DNA of 64,000 nt from Branchiostoma floridae (Eukaryota > Chordata > Leptocardii > Amphioxiformes > Branchiostomatidae). A program made the translations under genes and the position numbers. The notes below the pieces were generated by a model. It saw nothing but the letters and a program-made list of their open reading frames with translations, searched no databases and was not told where the DNA came from. Positions 44,801 to 54,982 of this stretch are shown here, in pieces (positions within the stretch are counted from its first letter, which is position 1; each line of letters opens with the position of its first letter). Where the stretch lies: assembly GCF_000003815.2 (NCBI RefSeq), contig NC_049981.1:29316843-29380842 (forward strand), given 5' to 3'.

Positions 44801-45439
44801 AACAAGTTCAAGCTAGGTAATGGGAAACAATTTAGAAATACCAAACATGGAAATTAATCTTAGTGTTTACAACTGATTTTTCTATGGTGTTCTGATGTCT
44901 TTTGTGTTACTATGGAATTAAATATCTCGCATTACTAAATATCTGGCTTCCATTGTCCTAAGTAGGAATCACAATTATCTGACTTCTAAGGCTTAAGTTG
45001 ATGCATGCAGACTAAGTACAGTTTGTAATACTTTTGAATTGATGCTCAGCATCTGTGAGCTCTGAAGGTTTACGGACATAGTAATTATTGCTGCTTCGGG
45101 ACATTTTGTCATTTGTTTTTGCTTTCTTGTCATTTTGTTTTGTTCTCATCTTCATTTTACTTACTTTCCATCTTTCCATCTTTCCGTTTTTTTTTCTTCT
45201 TTTTTTCTTAATTGCTTGTTCATCTCCCAGGCAGTTGTAAGGATGACCTCCTTGTCTGTAGTGATTGTCATACGAGGTACATTGTTGTTGTTTGTTGTTG
45301 TTGTTGATGTTGTCCTTGTTAAACGTCTATCATTTTGCAAGACGTGGTCAGTCTTGGTGCTGGGTTTCACATGCATGGTTCAATTTGAAGTCAAATGTCT
45401 CTCAATGTACTTAACTCTTGGCAGCTTATCTGCTTGAGA
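44801..45439. other. No gene recognised
   Basis: A T-rich tract at 45170-45215 ends TCATCTCCCAG and is followed by 50 open bases up to GTACAT: exon-like in form but with no other support. Confidence 0.3.
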
Positions 45440-46850
45440 GATGGCCAGGGCTTGCATGTTGCATCTGAAGGCGCATGCAGACAGCGCTAGCATTCTTGTT
45501 CTTTTTTTTTTTTTGCCGAACACGAATGCTGAGAATGTTTGAGTATTCCATGCAGATCAAATCATACTGTTGCCATTGGTGAACTTAACTGCTTAAACAC
45601 AGTCAAAAAGTCCTTACTTAAATGGCGCAGAACCAGGGCTTGCATGTTGGACTTCAAGACGCGTGGAGACAGCTCTAGCATCCTTGTCCCTTTTTTTTTT
45701 TTTTGCCGAACACGAATGCTCCTTGAGGCGTATTTCGTGGAGTCGAATCATCACCAGAGAATCATCACCAGGCCAGGGCTTGCATGTTGGACTTCAAGGC
45801 ACGTGGAGACAGCTCTAGCATTCTTGTTCTTTTTTTTTTTTTGCCGAACACGAATGCTAAGAATGTTTGAATATTCCATGCAGATCAAATCATACTGTTG
45901 CCATTGGTGAACTTAACTGCTTAAACACAGTCAAAAAGTCCTTACTTAAATGGCGCAGAACCAGGGCTTGCATGTTGGACTTCAAGGCGCGTGGAGACAG
46001 CGCTAGCATTCTCGCTCTTTTTTTTTTTTGCCGAACACGAATGCTCCTTGAGGTGTATTTCGTGGAGTCAAATCATCACCGGAGAATCATCACCAGGCCA
46101 GGGCTTGCATGTTGGACTTCAAGGCACGTGGAGACAGCGCTAGCATTCTTGTCCTTTTTTTTTTTTTGCCGAACACGAATGCTCCTTGAGGCGTATTTCG
46201 TGGAGTCGAATCATCACCAGAGAATAATCACCAGGCCAGGGCTTGCATGTTGGACTTCAAGGCACGTGGAGACAGCGCTAGCATTCTTGTTCTTTTTTTT
46301 TTTTTGCCGAACACGAATGCTAAGAATGTTTGAATATTCCATGCAGATCAAATCATACTGTTGCCATTGGTGAACTTAACTGCTTAAACACAGTCAAAAA
46401 GTCCTTACTTAAATGGCGCAGAACCAGGGCTTGCATGTTGCACTTCAAGGCGCGTGGAGACAGCTCTAGCATTCTCGTTCTTTTTTTTTTTTTGCCGAAC
46501 ATGAATGCTGTTTGAGAAGTAATCCGTGCAGATCGAATCATACTGTAACGGTTGTACATGTTGGCCACGGCTGCTTGAACACAATCATAGAGTCCTTCCT
46601 AATGGCGCAGAACCAGGTCTTGCATGTTGCATTTCAAGGCGCGTGAAGACAGTGCTAGCATTCTTGTTCTTTTTTTTTTTTGCCGAACATGAATGCTGTT
46701 TGCATGCTGTGTATTCCAAGCAGATCAAATCATCACCAGACCAGGGCTTTGTTGGACTTCAAGGTGCGTGGAGACAGCACTAGCATTCTTGTCCTTTTCT
46801 TTTGTGAACTCCGATGCTGTTCCGTGCCAGTGTATTCCTTGCAGATCGAA
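45440..46850. repeat. Tandem array of nine hairpin-bearing units
   Basis: Each unit has CCAGGGCTTGCATGTTG, CTTCAAGGC(A/G)CGTGGAGAC, then a hairpin: AGCATTCTTGTTC, about 13 T plus GCC, GAACACGAATGCT. Unit starts near 45450, 45633, 45775, 45962, 46098, 46238, 46425, 46612 and 46740, so steps are near 187 or near 140. Long units carry an extra GTTGCCATTGGTGAACTTAA block; short ones carry TTTCGTGGAGTCGAATCATC. ORFs of up to 168 codons crossing the array are repeat artefacts. Confidence 0.9.
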
Positions 46851-47149
46851 TTATACTCTCGCATATGGTGGCCTCGACTGCTTTTGCTTCAGTTGGATTT
46901 CCTCAAGAACTTCCTGCAAAGATACAAAATAAAAATTTAAGCATCTTTAAGCATCAATCAAGACAGGCAATTATGCAAAATCTGATCATCTCGCTACAAA
47001 TTGCTTGAAGCTTTTACATTATTAATTCCCTGAATTACAGAAAACCAAAATAGGCTACACCTTTAATGCGGATAGTGGCATGAAATTCCTCATTTCATCG
47101 CATTAATTGACTTCAAAACATTGGTTTCAACTGTAACAGTTATACATAC

Positions 47150-47277
47150 CTGCAGAAGAGCCGAAAGCCACGGAAGCGAGCCTGATCTTTTCATTCAATC
47201 GTGTGTCGATGACATCACAACATCTCGTTCTGAAGGCTGGTGTATAGAATCAGCATTTGTTCACCCACTTAATACAC
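47150..47277 (-). other. Exon-like block 1
   Basis: Minus strand: TTTTTTTTTTTGCCTTTTCC then TGCTACAG as acceptor, TTCTGCAG then GTATGTAT as donor. 128 bp, with stops in all three frames in the first half. If transcribed it would be non-coding. Confidence 0.45.
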
Positions 47278-47590
47278 CTGTAGCAGGAAAAGGCAAAAAA
47301 AAAAAAGAATAATTAGATCAAACAATGTTCTATACAGTTGTCACATATTGTAGAGGGTCTGCATGGGGGTCTCAACAACGCTTTAACAACCCCTACATAT
47401 CACAGTAAAATCAAGCCACAATTATGGAAAATCAGTCGTCTCGCTAAGTTAGTACTTAGTACATGAAAATGAAGGCTTTCCCTACGAATTACAGAAAATC
47501 AAAATACAATGTAGGCTGCCTACACCTTACGGAAAAGTGGCATGAAAGTCCTCATTTCAGTACATCATAACTTATTTCAACTGAACATAC

Positions 47591-47722
47591 CTGCAGAAGA
47601 GAGCCAAAAGCCACGGAAGCAAGCCTGATCTTTTGATTCAGGCTTCGTCACGTCAGTCTGACGCATGATGTCACATCTCCTATCGCAGGCTGGTGTTTAG
47701 AATCTGTTCACCTTCTATGCAC
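47591..47722 (-). other. Exon-like block 2
   Basis: Acceptor TTTCCCCCCTCTGTTTGC then TGCAG; donor CTGCAG then GTATGT. 132 bp, no frame fully open. Confidence 0.45.
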
Positions 47723-48021
47723 CTGCAGCAAACAGAGGGGGGAAAAAAAATCAGATTTAACATCATACTACATCATGTATATTTAGCTACATGGAGGTCT
47801 CAACAACGCTTTATCCCTACATATTACGATAAAATAAAGACGCAATAGTATGCAAAATCGGTCGTAACATGTACGTGAATAAGACGGCTTTCTTTAAACG
47901 AATCACAGGAAATAAAAATAGGCTACCTTACACCTCACAGAAAAGCGGCAGGAAGGTTCTCATTTCATCGTAACTATCAATTTATTTCAAAACATTGGCT
48001 TCTGTAACAACTGTAACATAC

Positions 48022-48164
48022 CTGCAGAAGAGAGTCAAAAGCCATGGAAGCAAGCCTGATCTTTTGATCCAGGCTTGTTGTGTCTGTCTGACGCATGATG
48101 TCACAACCTTGTCCTTATATACACTGGTGTATAGAAATAACTTCTGTTCACATGATCTATGCAC
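48022..48164 (-). other. Exon-like block 3, open
   Basis: Acceptor TTTTTTTGCCTCTGCC then TGCTGCAG; donor CTGCAG then GTATGT. 143 bp, open in frame 1 as VHRSCEQKLFLYTSVYKDK, then VVTSCVRQTQQAWIKR. Length is not a multiple of three. Function unknown. Confidence 0.45.
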
Positions 48165-48445
48165 CTGCAGCAGGCAGAGGCAAAAAAAGAAGAAAAATTA
48201 CATATAACATCATACAAAACATAGTTGTTACAAAAATTGTCACATATTTCAAAGGGTCTGCATGTGGGTCTCGACAATATTTTACCCCTACATATTATGA
48301 CAAAGTCAAGACGCAGTTGTGCAATTATGCAAAATTGGTCATCTTGCTACAGACTACGTGTCACTGAATGATATTTACCTACGAAAACTACTGTCACAGT
48401 ACACTATCAATTTATTTCAAAACATTGGCTTCAACTGTAACATAC

Positions 48446-48594
48446 CTGCAGAAGATTATGGCAAAAACCACAGAAGCAGCCTTATCATTTTGAGTGAGGC
48501 TTTGTCGTGTTGGTCTGACGCATGATCTTGTATCATTTTGTCCTTCTGCAGACCGGTGCATGGAATCAGTATCTGTGCACCCTCTTAAATGCAC
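48446..48594 (-). other. Exon-like block 4, open
   Basis: Acceptor CTTCTTGCTGCAG; donor CTGCAG then GTATGT. 149 bp, open in the same frame as block 3 (VHLRGCTDTDSMHRSAEGQ, then SCVRPTRQSL). VH at the start, SCVR in the middle and FCR at the end are shared with block 3, while most other residues differ. Confidence 0.45.
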
Positions 48595-48625
48595 CTGCAG
48601 CAAGAAGAGACAAGAGATGAAGAAT

Positions 48626-49490
48626 AATATTAATCAGAATTATTACAGTAACTGTACAATCATAATATAGTTGTTGCAGGAAAAATCTATTGACATAAAA
48701 TTTTACAGTGGCTAAAACTGTAAAACTTATGATCAACTAACTACAAAATAGCAATACGTTACGTCAAGATTGAAATATCAAGCCTGTGGGGAAAGTCACA
48801 CTCTGTATTTTTTGTACACACGGTTTCAGGAAGTTAACATGTAAATTTCCCTCCAGTCGTTTCAATGATCGTCTTGCTGAAATTGTACATGAAATGTCCG
48901 AGAATCAAAGAATCAGATTGATTCAGCCTAAATTACTTTTGCTTGGATTCTCACCTTCAACTTTCGAAGATCAGCCGGAGTAGATTGTAGTACAGGGCAG
49001 TAACTCCTGTCATCTGTCCATCCTTCCTTTCATCCTTCCTTCTTTTTTCCTTCTTCTGTCTTCCATCCAGTTCCTTCCTTTCTTGTTACATGTACGTGCA
49101 GATCAGTATGAGAAACCATAATCATATAGAAACAGTTGAGCACTCCACTCAAGTGCTAGTCTTGCTCCTCTTGTTTTTCCATTGTGGAATATTCCATTTC
49201 CTTTCGAATTCCTTTCCTCCAATGGAATTGAATGCATGATTCTGAATGCGCCGGCATGACTGTAGACTGTGATGATCAATCGGCTCATGAATGCGAATTG
49301 GTCCTTTGTAATGATTCTTCAGGAAATTTTGCTGGAACTTTTCTCCTCTTGCTTGTTCAAAGAAACATTTCATTTCCTTACTTTTTTCCAACCAATGGCA
49401 TTGAAAGCGTGAACGCATGTAGACCTCAATGTGCTTGATGACATGTGGGATTCTTTTGTTTAACATGAACACAATCATGAAGTCCGTCCT
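48626..49490. other. Flank with pyrimidine tract and a weak duplication
   Basis: 49010-49085 is CCTT/TTCC-rich. 49160-49230 and 49340-49410 share CTCCTCTTG, CATTTCCTT and CCAATGGNATTGAA words about 180 bp apart. Confidence 0.45.
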
Positions 49491-49494
49491 ATTA

Positions 49495-49735
49495 GTGCAC
49501 AGAAACATTAGTCTTGCATATTGCACTTGAAGGTGCTTGGAGACAGCGCTAGCATTCTTGTCCTTTTTTTTTTTTTGTGAATGCAAATTCTGGCCTGAAC
49601 ACATCCATAAAGTCCTTCCCATTTGCACTGAATCAAGTCTTGCATATTGCACTTGAAGGTGCTTGGAAACAGCACTCTCTGCTAGGCTAAGCATTCTTAT
49701 TCTTTTTTTTTTTTTGCGAACTTGAATGCAATAGT
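49495..49735. repeat. Two diverged copies of the hairpin unit
   Basis: AGTCTTGCATATTGCACTTG then AAGGTGCTTGGA precede AGCATTCTTGTCC plus a T-run (about 49550-49577). The same order precedes AGCATTCTTATTC plus a T-run and GAACTTGAATGC (49690-49728). The second still has the hairpin; the first has lost part of the right arm. Confidence 0.75.
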
Positions 49736-50639
49736 CCAGCCTGATCTTTGATCAGCATCTTCTTTACACTCCAATGAACAGACATCAGAAATTGGGAGAT
49801 GACCAATTTTTTGTCCCAGTTGTTTGCAGCATTTATGTCATTTGTTTGTCCCTTGCAGCATTGTTACAATTATGTAGACCACAAAATATGGTCACTAAAT
49901 GAATCATCACACTTGGCCAGAATTTAGTCTCACTGTTAGTTACAGAACATGTAAGTCCAAGGTTTTTTTTGTTGTTTTTTTTATACTCCTGTCGATTTGA
50001 CAGATGAGCAGGCAGACAGGCATTTACCTGTCTATTGGTAACATACACGTAAGGTATAAGGTATGTATGTGACTTAAGAAATGAAAGATGCCTGAAATAT
50101 AATATAATGTAATCAACAGACATGGAACAAGGTTATGGTGATCCCTCAACATGAAGCATAATAAGAATCTTCTGACAAACATTCAGGACAATGCAATGAA
50201 ATGAAAAAGTTTACAGAAAAGCTGAAATTCGTTGCAAATATTTTGTGTGTTTTTGACTCTGACACTCTGCTAGATTCAAGGTTTGAGAACTGAAATTACT
50301 TGGAGAGTCAGATATCCCTTACTCAAGGAAAGGGGCTGTGACGATTCCACTTGTAATTTACATTACATTTAAGTCATGTAGGCATGAAATTTTCTAAAAC
50401 ACATGAATTTCTGGAGTGAGTGAGGATGTCTGAATATTAACAGTCTGCCAGATCATATTCCAAAAGCAGAAATTATTTCGGTACATAACTCATGTAAGGC
50501 ATAATTTATCTGAAAATGGACCTTGTGGAAGACCCCCAAAGACAATAATTTCTTTTTTGAGGAGATACATGTAAGGTAAGGCTATAGAACTAGCTGAAAT
50601 GCTGCTCGCAAGATCTAGACTACAATACTACGCAAGCCA
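49736..50639. other. No gene recognised
   Basis: AT-rich; no exon or named repeat. Confidence 0.4.
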
Positions 50640-50805
50640 TAATAGGAACACGTTTAGTGGCGCTTGAGCCTTGACTGAGAATTTGGACTGTTAGGAACAT
50701 TTAAAACAAATCTGGACGCTCTTTTTTGGACCGCTTCTAGTTTGGAAATGTGGTCTTTATGATGAGGATCCCACGCTGCACTAGCATATTCAATATGGGT
50801 CTATG
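50640..50805 (-). pseudogene. LINE reverse-transcriptase fragment
   Basis: Minus strand: HIEYASAAWDPHHKDHISKL then EAVQKRASRFVLN is the thumb-region signature (RP-x-LEYA-x-x-x-WDPH ... LE-x-VQ-x-RA-x-RF) of CR1/Jockey-type ORF2. One base is missing before the Glu codon, and the fragment ends soon after. Confidence 0.8.
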
Positions 50806-51149
50806 AGTAAGTTCAGCAATATCATTTTTATATGGATATGGTACAAAAGTTTAGCTCAGATTGCCCACCTTACTTACAACTTAGACGTAGCACCTAGGGT
50901 TGGCTCTTTGACCCTAGGCGCGGAATGGGCAATACTGAGCACAATAGGGCAGTTACTCAGAAGCGGTACCAAACATGTGCGGACATGTACGATAGACAAG
51001 GAAGATTGATTAAATCAGTTAACTCAGTACCTAGTTTGCGGTTACGTTACATATAGCAAAAATCCTTTCACCAAAAACAATGGGATTATAGATTTCACTC
51101 ATTAATTATGCAGATTAAGTTCTAATTTGTTTCTCATTGTGTACATCTC
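50806..51149. other. No gene recognised
   Basis: A 68-codon plus frame here has no recognisable domain. Confidence 0.35.
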
Positions 51150-52310
51150 TGTCTAAAGTACATGCATACCAAATGTCATGATGGTAATCTGCCATTCCTT
51201 TCTTCAGTGAAGGTTTTAGAAAAATGCCTCATTCTAGTTCCAGTGCAAGCTGGTAATGTTTCCTAAACCAAGGACTCTGGTTGCCTTAACCCACACCACT
51301 TCTTCCTTACAATAAGTTACATCAACATTATGTGTCCGTATTAGGGGTGGGTACTGGTACAGTGTACCGGTACAAAACTGGTTTGTCTCAGTAGACCGGT
51401 CCAGAAAAACCAGACCTGAAAAAATCCGGTGGACCGGATGATGGACCGATTGGAAAATGAATGGATTATATTAACAGGCATTTAGACGTTTTGGGGCCTA
51501 CCGGTCGAAGAAAATAACAACAGCGAAGTAGAGTAGAGTCTATAGTAATTTCTGCCAACTTTTACAGTCAATTGTACAGGTGCAGCTAGCGTTGTAGGAT
51601 TTTAAAACGCCAGCGTAAGTCTAATACACCACCAAACAGATTTCTTTCTAGTGAAATGGACCATTGGTATGAGTCATACTGAAACAGGTCCAGGTTCAGG
51701 TCTGGACCTGGACCTGATCCTTTGGACCTGAACCGGACCTGGACCTGAATTTTCTGTACCGGTACCCACCCCTAGTCCGTATGGCATGTCTGGAACCAAA
51801 GACACAAAAATAGAGGGTCAGTCTGCTGTAGTACCAACCTTGGCCACCGAGAGGCTCAAAATTGACCTTGATCTTCGAAACCAAGTAGTGAACTTTGCGA
51901 AAAGGATAGCGGTGAAATACTAGCTGAGCGTAAAGGGCAATGGGATAATTGTTGACTTCCCAGCGTAGGATGCATTTCCGGTAAAAAATGTCATACCTGG
52001 GCCACAAAAGCGTTCGATACCGGTGTTCCAGACAGGGTGAACCCGTATCATGAGGTGCTAGCCTGACTAGGTTGTATCACACAGTCTTCCATCGAATAAA
52101 TCAAAAAGTAGGATGCATTTTGGATTAACAATTATTATGTCATAACTGGGCCACGAAAGCCTTCGATACAGATGTTCCGGACAGGGTGATAATATCCCGT
52201 ATCACACACGAGGTTCTAGCTAGACTAGGCTGTATCACATGGTCTTCCATCGAATAAATCAAATGCACACACATGCAGGCACACCCAAAACAATATAATA
52301 CGTACGTCGA
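51150..52310. repeat. Segmental tandem duplication, unit 1
   Basis: CTGCCATTCCTTTCTTCAGT, GAAGGTTTTAGAAAAATGCC, ACCACTTCTTCCTTACA, CAAGTAGTGAACTTTGCG, GTAGGATGCATTTCCGGTAA and CATCGAATAAATCAAA recur in order at 53830-54420. Inside each unit a smaller block (GGGCCAC(A/G)AAAGC(G/C)TTCGATAC to TCTTCCATCGAATAAATC) is repeated twice. This unit carries a hAT-type insertion. Confidence 0.75.
51342..51774. mobile_element. 433-bp hAT-type element with 8-bp target duplication
   Basis: The termini TAGGGGTGGGTACTGGTACA and, reversed, TAGGGGTGGGTACCGGTACA are 19 of 20 identical. Flanking 8-bp repeats GTCCGTAT lie at 51334-51341 and 51775-51782. 8-bp duplications are diagnostic of hAT. No transposase; moved in trans. 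Same family as 19310-19726. Confidence 0.88.
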
Positions 52311-52470
52311 TGTAGGTTAGACATCAAGGTAATAAGATACGCCCAAAATAGTTACTGAAGCAACTGGATATGGTTTTGAAACGGTCAGACGTTTCGGATA
52401 GAATCCACTATCCTTCGTCAGTGACACTGAAGAGATCTGGAAGAAACAGGTCTTTTATACTCTAACGGGA
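52311..52470 (-). repeat. Penelope-like terminal fragment carrying the hammerhead
   Basis: GTAGGTTAGACATCAAGGTA, CAACTGGATATGGTTTTGAA, then the ribozyme motif, then AAGAGATCTGGAAGAAACAG. The assignment to Penelope-like elements follows from the known presence of minimal hammerheads in their terminal repeats; no coding region is present. Confidence 0.5.
52384..52425 (-). ncRNA. Minimal type I hammerhead ribozyme motif
   Basis: Minus strand, in order: GTCA (helix I), CTGACGA core, one extra A, GGATAG, loop TGGATT, CTATCC (helix II, 6 bp perfect), GAAA core, C, GTC cleavage box, TGAC (helix I return). Helix III is only the self-complementary ACGT, so activity would need a dimer, as described for retroelement hammerheads. 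The extra A between the core and helix II is the one departure I can see. Confidence 0.55.
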
Positions 52471-53780
52471 CAGTCTTAATACCGGAAAACACAGGAAAAC
52501 ACCTGTCAGTAAAACACCGGAAAACACATGAAGGAGTGTACAATCTACTGAAATACAGTATGTTTTGATGAGTAAACATGACAGGTCGCTATGTTTTGCC
52601 ACAGAATAATCTACCCATGGCCCTGGAATGAAGAAATCGTCAGAAAATGCATGAGACCATGGGTCGGACCGCCGCCGCCGTGGCGGCCATGTTTGTTTTC
52701 ATTGCAGAATACATGTTTGTTTAGCGGGGTCTGATACTTTCACAACAAGACAGATGATATCTCCCGAACTTCAGTGCAAAAATCTGCTATATTATATATA
52801 ATATATGAATCTACTCGGATTGTGACAAGAATCTGTTTGCTGTATTTCTTAATAAAGCTTGCTTCTTCTAGCCGTCAACGTTAACGTTACATAATTTTGC
52901 ACACGCAGCACGTCCAGTCCGCCAAATTACAAATAAAGCGGTGTACTACGTGCTTTCAAGAGTGTATATTTATTCCACAGACAAACATTTCCCTAAGTGG
53001 TTTCTCACTAGATGTGGCAATTATACCCAGTATATCAAAGAAAGAAAACTATTATATTGTCTGCTCAATTTCTCCGCGTAGTGTGTACGTTGGGTCAACA
53101 ATGGCAGTATTTCCTACCCAAGCTATACCGTGATGCTATAGCGGCCCGACCCGACCCGGGCGGGACATAAAAAATTTGGAGCGCGAAGTTGTATTTGTGT
53201 TGAGGGGAGAGTACTGATTCGCAAAATGATCGGGTCAGGTCCTAATATGCCGTGTCTGCATTTTTTTCGGCGTAAGAACCTAGTCCCGATATGCTGGAAA
53301 TCATGAACCAGTGCTTGTGGAAGGCCGCAAAGCCCTAAAGAAGTGAGTGTTTACAAACTGAGGTAAAGTAAATCATAACCCTAATTGCTCTGCCTTTTTG
53401 GATGCAATTCAATTTGCAAAGCAACATTTAAGTACCAATAATATCTGTATATAAATGTCAGAGTTTGTGTTTGTGCATGGCTATGTTATACACGAATGAA
53501 AGTAGCAAGATTTTGTGATTCTGTTAGGCTAAGCAAAGTTGTGCATAGATATGAAAGATAAGCTTTAACTATCCGTTTACTGTTATGGGCAATTTTACTA
53601 AGCTTTGAAAAGTTTGATGGCATTTCCAAAAATTGCCCAATATATTGATCAGAAAATCTACTTGTGGAGGCCCTTTGTCTGAATTGGTTGTTGTGTGGAA
53701 AAAAGCCTTTACGTTCTTAAGATAAAGAACTCTAAACGGCACAGTTGTTCACTGGAGGGCCTGAACATGCACACAGCCAT
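52471..53780. other. No gene recognised
   Basis: A GC-rich patch at 52665-52695 (CCGCCGCCGCCGTGGCGGCC) gives a 20-odd codon frame starting MGRTAAAVAAMFVF; possibly a 5' end but unsupported. 53340-53770 begins the second copy of the local tandem duplication. Confidence 0.35.
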
Positions 53781-54980
53781 AAATTATTCGGTAATAGTAC
53801 ATGCATACCAAATATCATGGTGCATTTAAATTTTGTAATCTGCCATTCCTTTCTTCAGTGAAGGTTTTAGAAAAATGCCCCTGCAGTTCCAGAGCAAGCT
53901 AGTAGGGGTCACCCTAATATACACCACTTCTTCCTTACATCAAAAGCTATCTGCCAACAAAACATGTGTCCAGAACCCAAGACACAAAAAAATGGAAGTT
54001 CTGCTGTAAATTACCTTGATATTCGAAACCAAGTAGTGAACTTTGCGCAAAGGATTGCGCCAAACTCTAGCTGCGCGTAAAGGGCAAAGGGAAAATTGTT
54101 GACTTCCCGGTGTAGGATGCATTTCCGGTAACAATTATTATGTCATAACTGGGCCACAAAAGCGTTTGACTTTGATACAGATGTTCCAGACAGGGTGATC
54201 CCAAGATGCTAGCCTGACTAGGTTGTATCACAGTCTTCCATCGAATAAATCAAAAAGTAGGATGCATTTTGGATTAACAATTATTATTTCATAACTGGGC
54301 CACAAAAGCGTTCGATACGGATGTTCTGGACATTGTGATAATATCCCCTATCACATGAGGCTCTAGCCAGACTAGCTAGGTTGTATCACGGTCTTCCATC
54401 AAATAAATCAAATGCCCACACATACAGGCACACTCAAAACGATACCTCCATTTCATAGACTCTGACAGAGGTAAAAAAAAATCAAAGTAAATCATAACCC
54501 TTTGCTCTGCCTTTTTGGATGCGATTCATGCCAAGTAACATGTGAAAGTTACTGTCAGCGTTCACAGTAGGCTAATTTTGTGATTCAATCAGCAAAATTG
54601 CAAATAATTTATTAAGTTTATAGGCTTTAACTATCCAATTTTCCTACTACTAGTGAAGGCCCTCTGTCTGGGTTGTTGGGTGGAAAAGGCCTATTAAGAT
54701 AAAGAATCAGCATCTTATATTAAATTCATTGAGTTGATTTTTATTTTGACACTTCAGTTTACTTTAAAATTCAATACTTCTTAATTGGCATACTTGTACA
54801 TTTCTGTTGACTTATGTTTTGATTGTTTTTGTAACAAATTGACTCCAGGAGGAATAGATTTTGCAAGACATTGTAAAATCTAATGGAGATCTTAATAAAC
54901 AAACAAACTAAATGCCACTGTTTAAGTTGTTCACTCAAGGGCCTGGACATGCACACAGCAATAAATTATTCGGTAATAGT
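53780..54980. repeat. Segmental tandem duplication, unit 2 and part of unit 3
   Basis: Same ordered words as 51150-52310 but without the hAT insert. The stretch AAGTAAATCATAACCC to CGGTAATAGTA occurs at 53365-53805 and again at 54483-54982, giving a period near 1.1 kb. Confidence 0.75.
54708..54905 (+). repeat. Retroposon 3' end inserted in unit 3
   Basis: Absent from the paralogous position near 53725. Contains GACTCCAGGAGGAATAGA, GTAAAATCTAATGGAGATC and ends TTAATAAACAAACAAAC, typical of a LINE 3' UTR and tail. Confidence 0.6.
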
Positions 54981-54982
54981 AT

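Larger units (their letters stand above)
46915..48625 (-). repeat. Tandem array of four exon-like units, about 430-bp period
   Basis: Whole units, including the AT-rich spacer (ATGCAAAAT, CCTACATATTA, AAAACATTGGCTTC words), repeat four times. Each contains a 128-149 bp block bounded on the minus strand by a pyrimidine tract plus CTGCAG and by CTGCAG then GTATGT. The four blocks are listed separately. Confidence 0.85.

Noticed and set aside
45225-45280. Small exon between TCATCTCCCAG and GTACATTG
   Set aside because: Only the boundary words fit; no homology, and the flanks are simple T-rich and GTT-rich sequence.
45539-46568. Frames of 123 and 168 codons with repeated FFFFCRTRML segments
   Set aside because: Poly-T runs read as Phe within the tandem array; the frame changes with T-run length.
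46915-48625. CRISPR-like array
   Set aside because: The repeats are whole 430-bp units, not short repeats with unique spacers, and the genome is eukaryotic.
49149-49694. 181-codon minus-strand frame
   Set aside because: Its N-terminal half is two copies of the hairpin unit; the rest has no recognisable domain.
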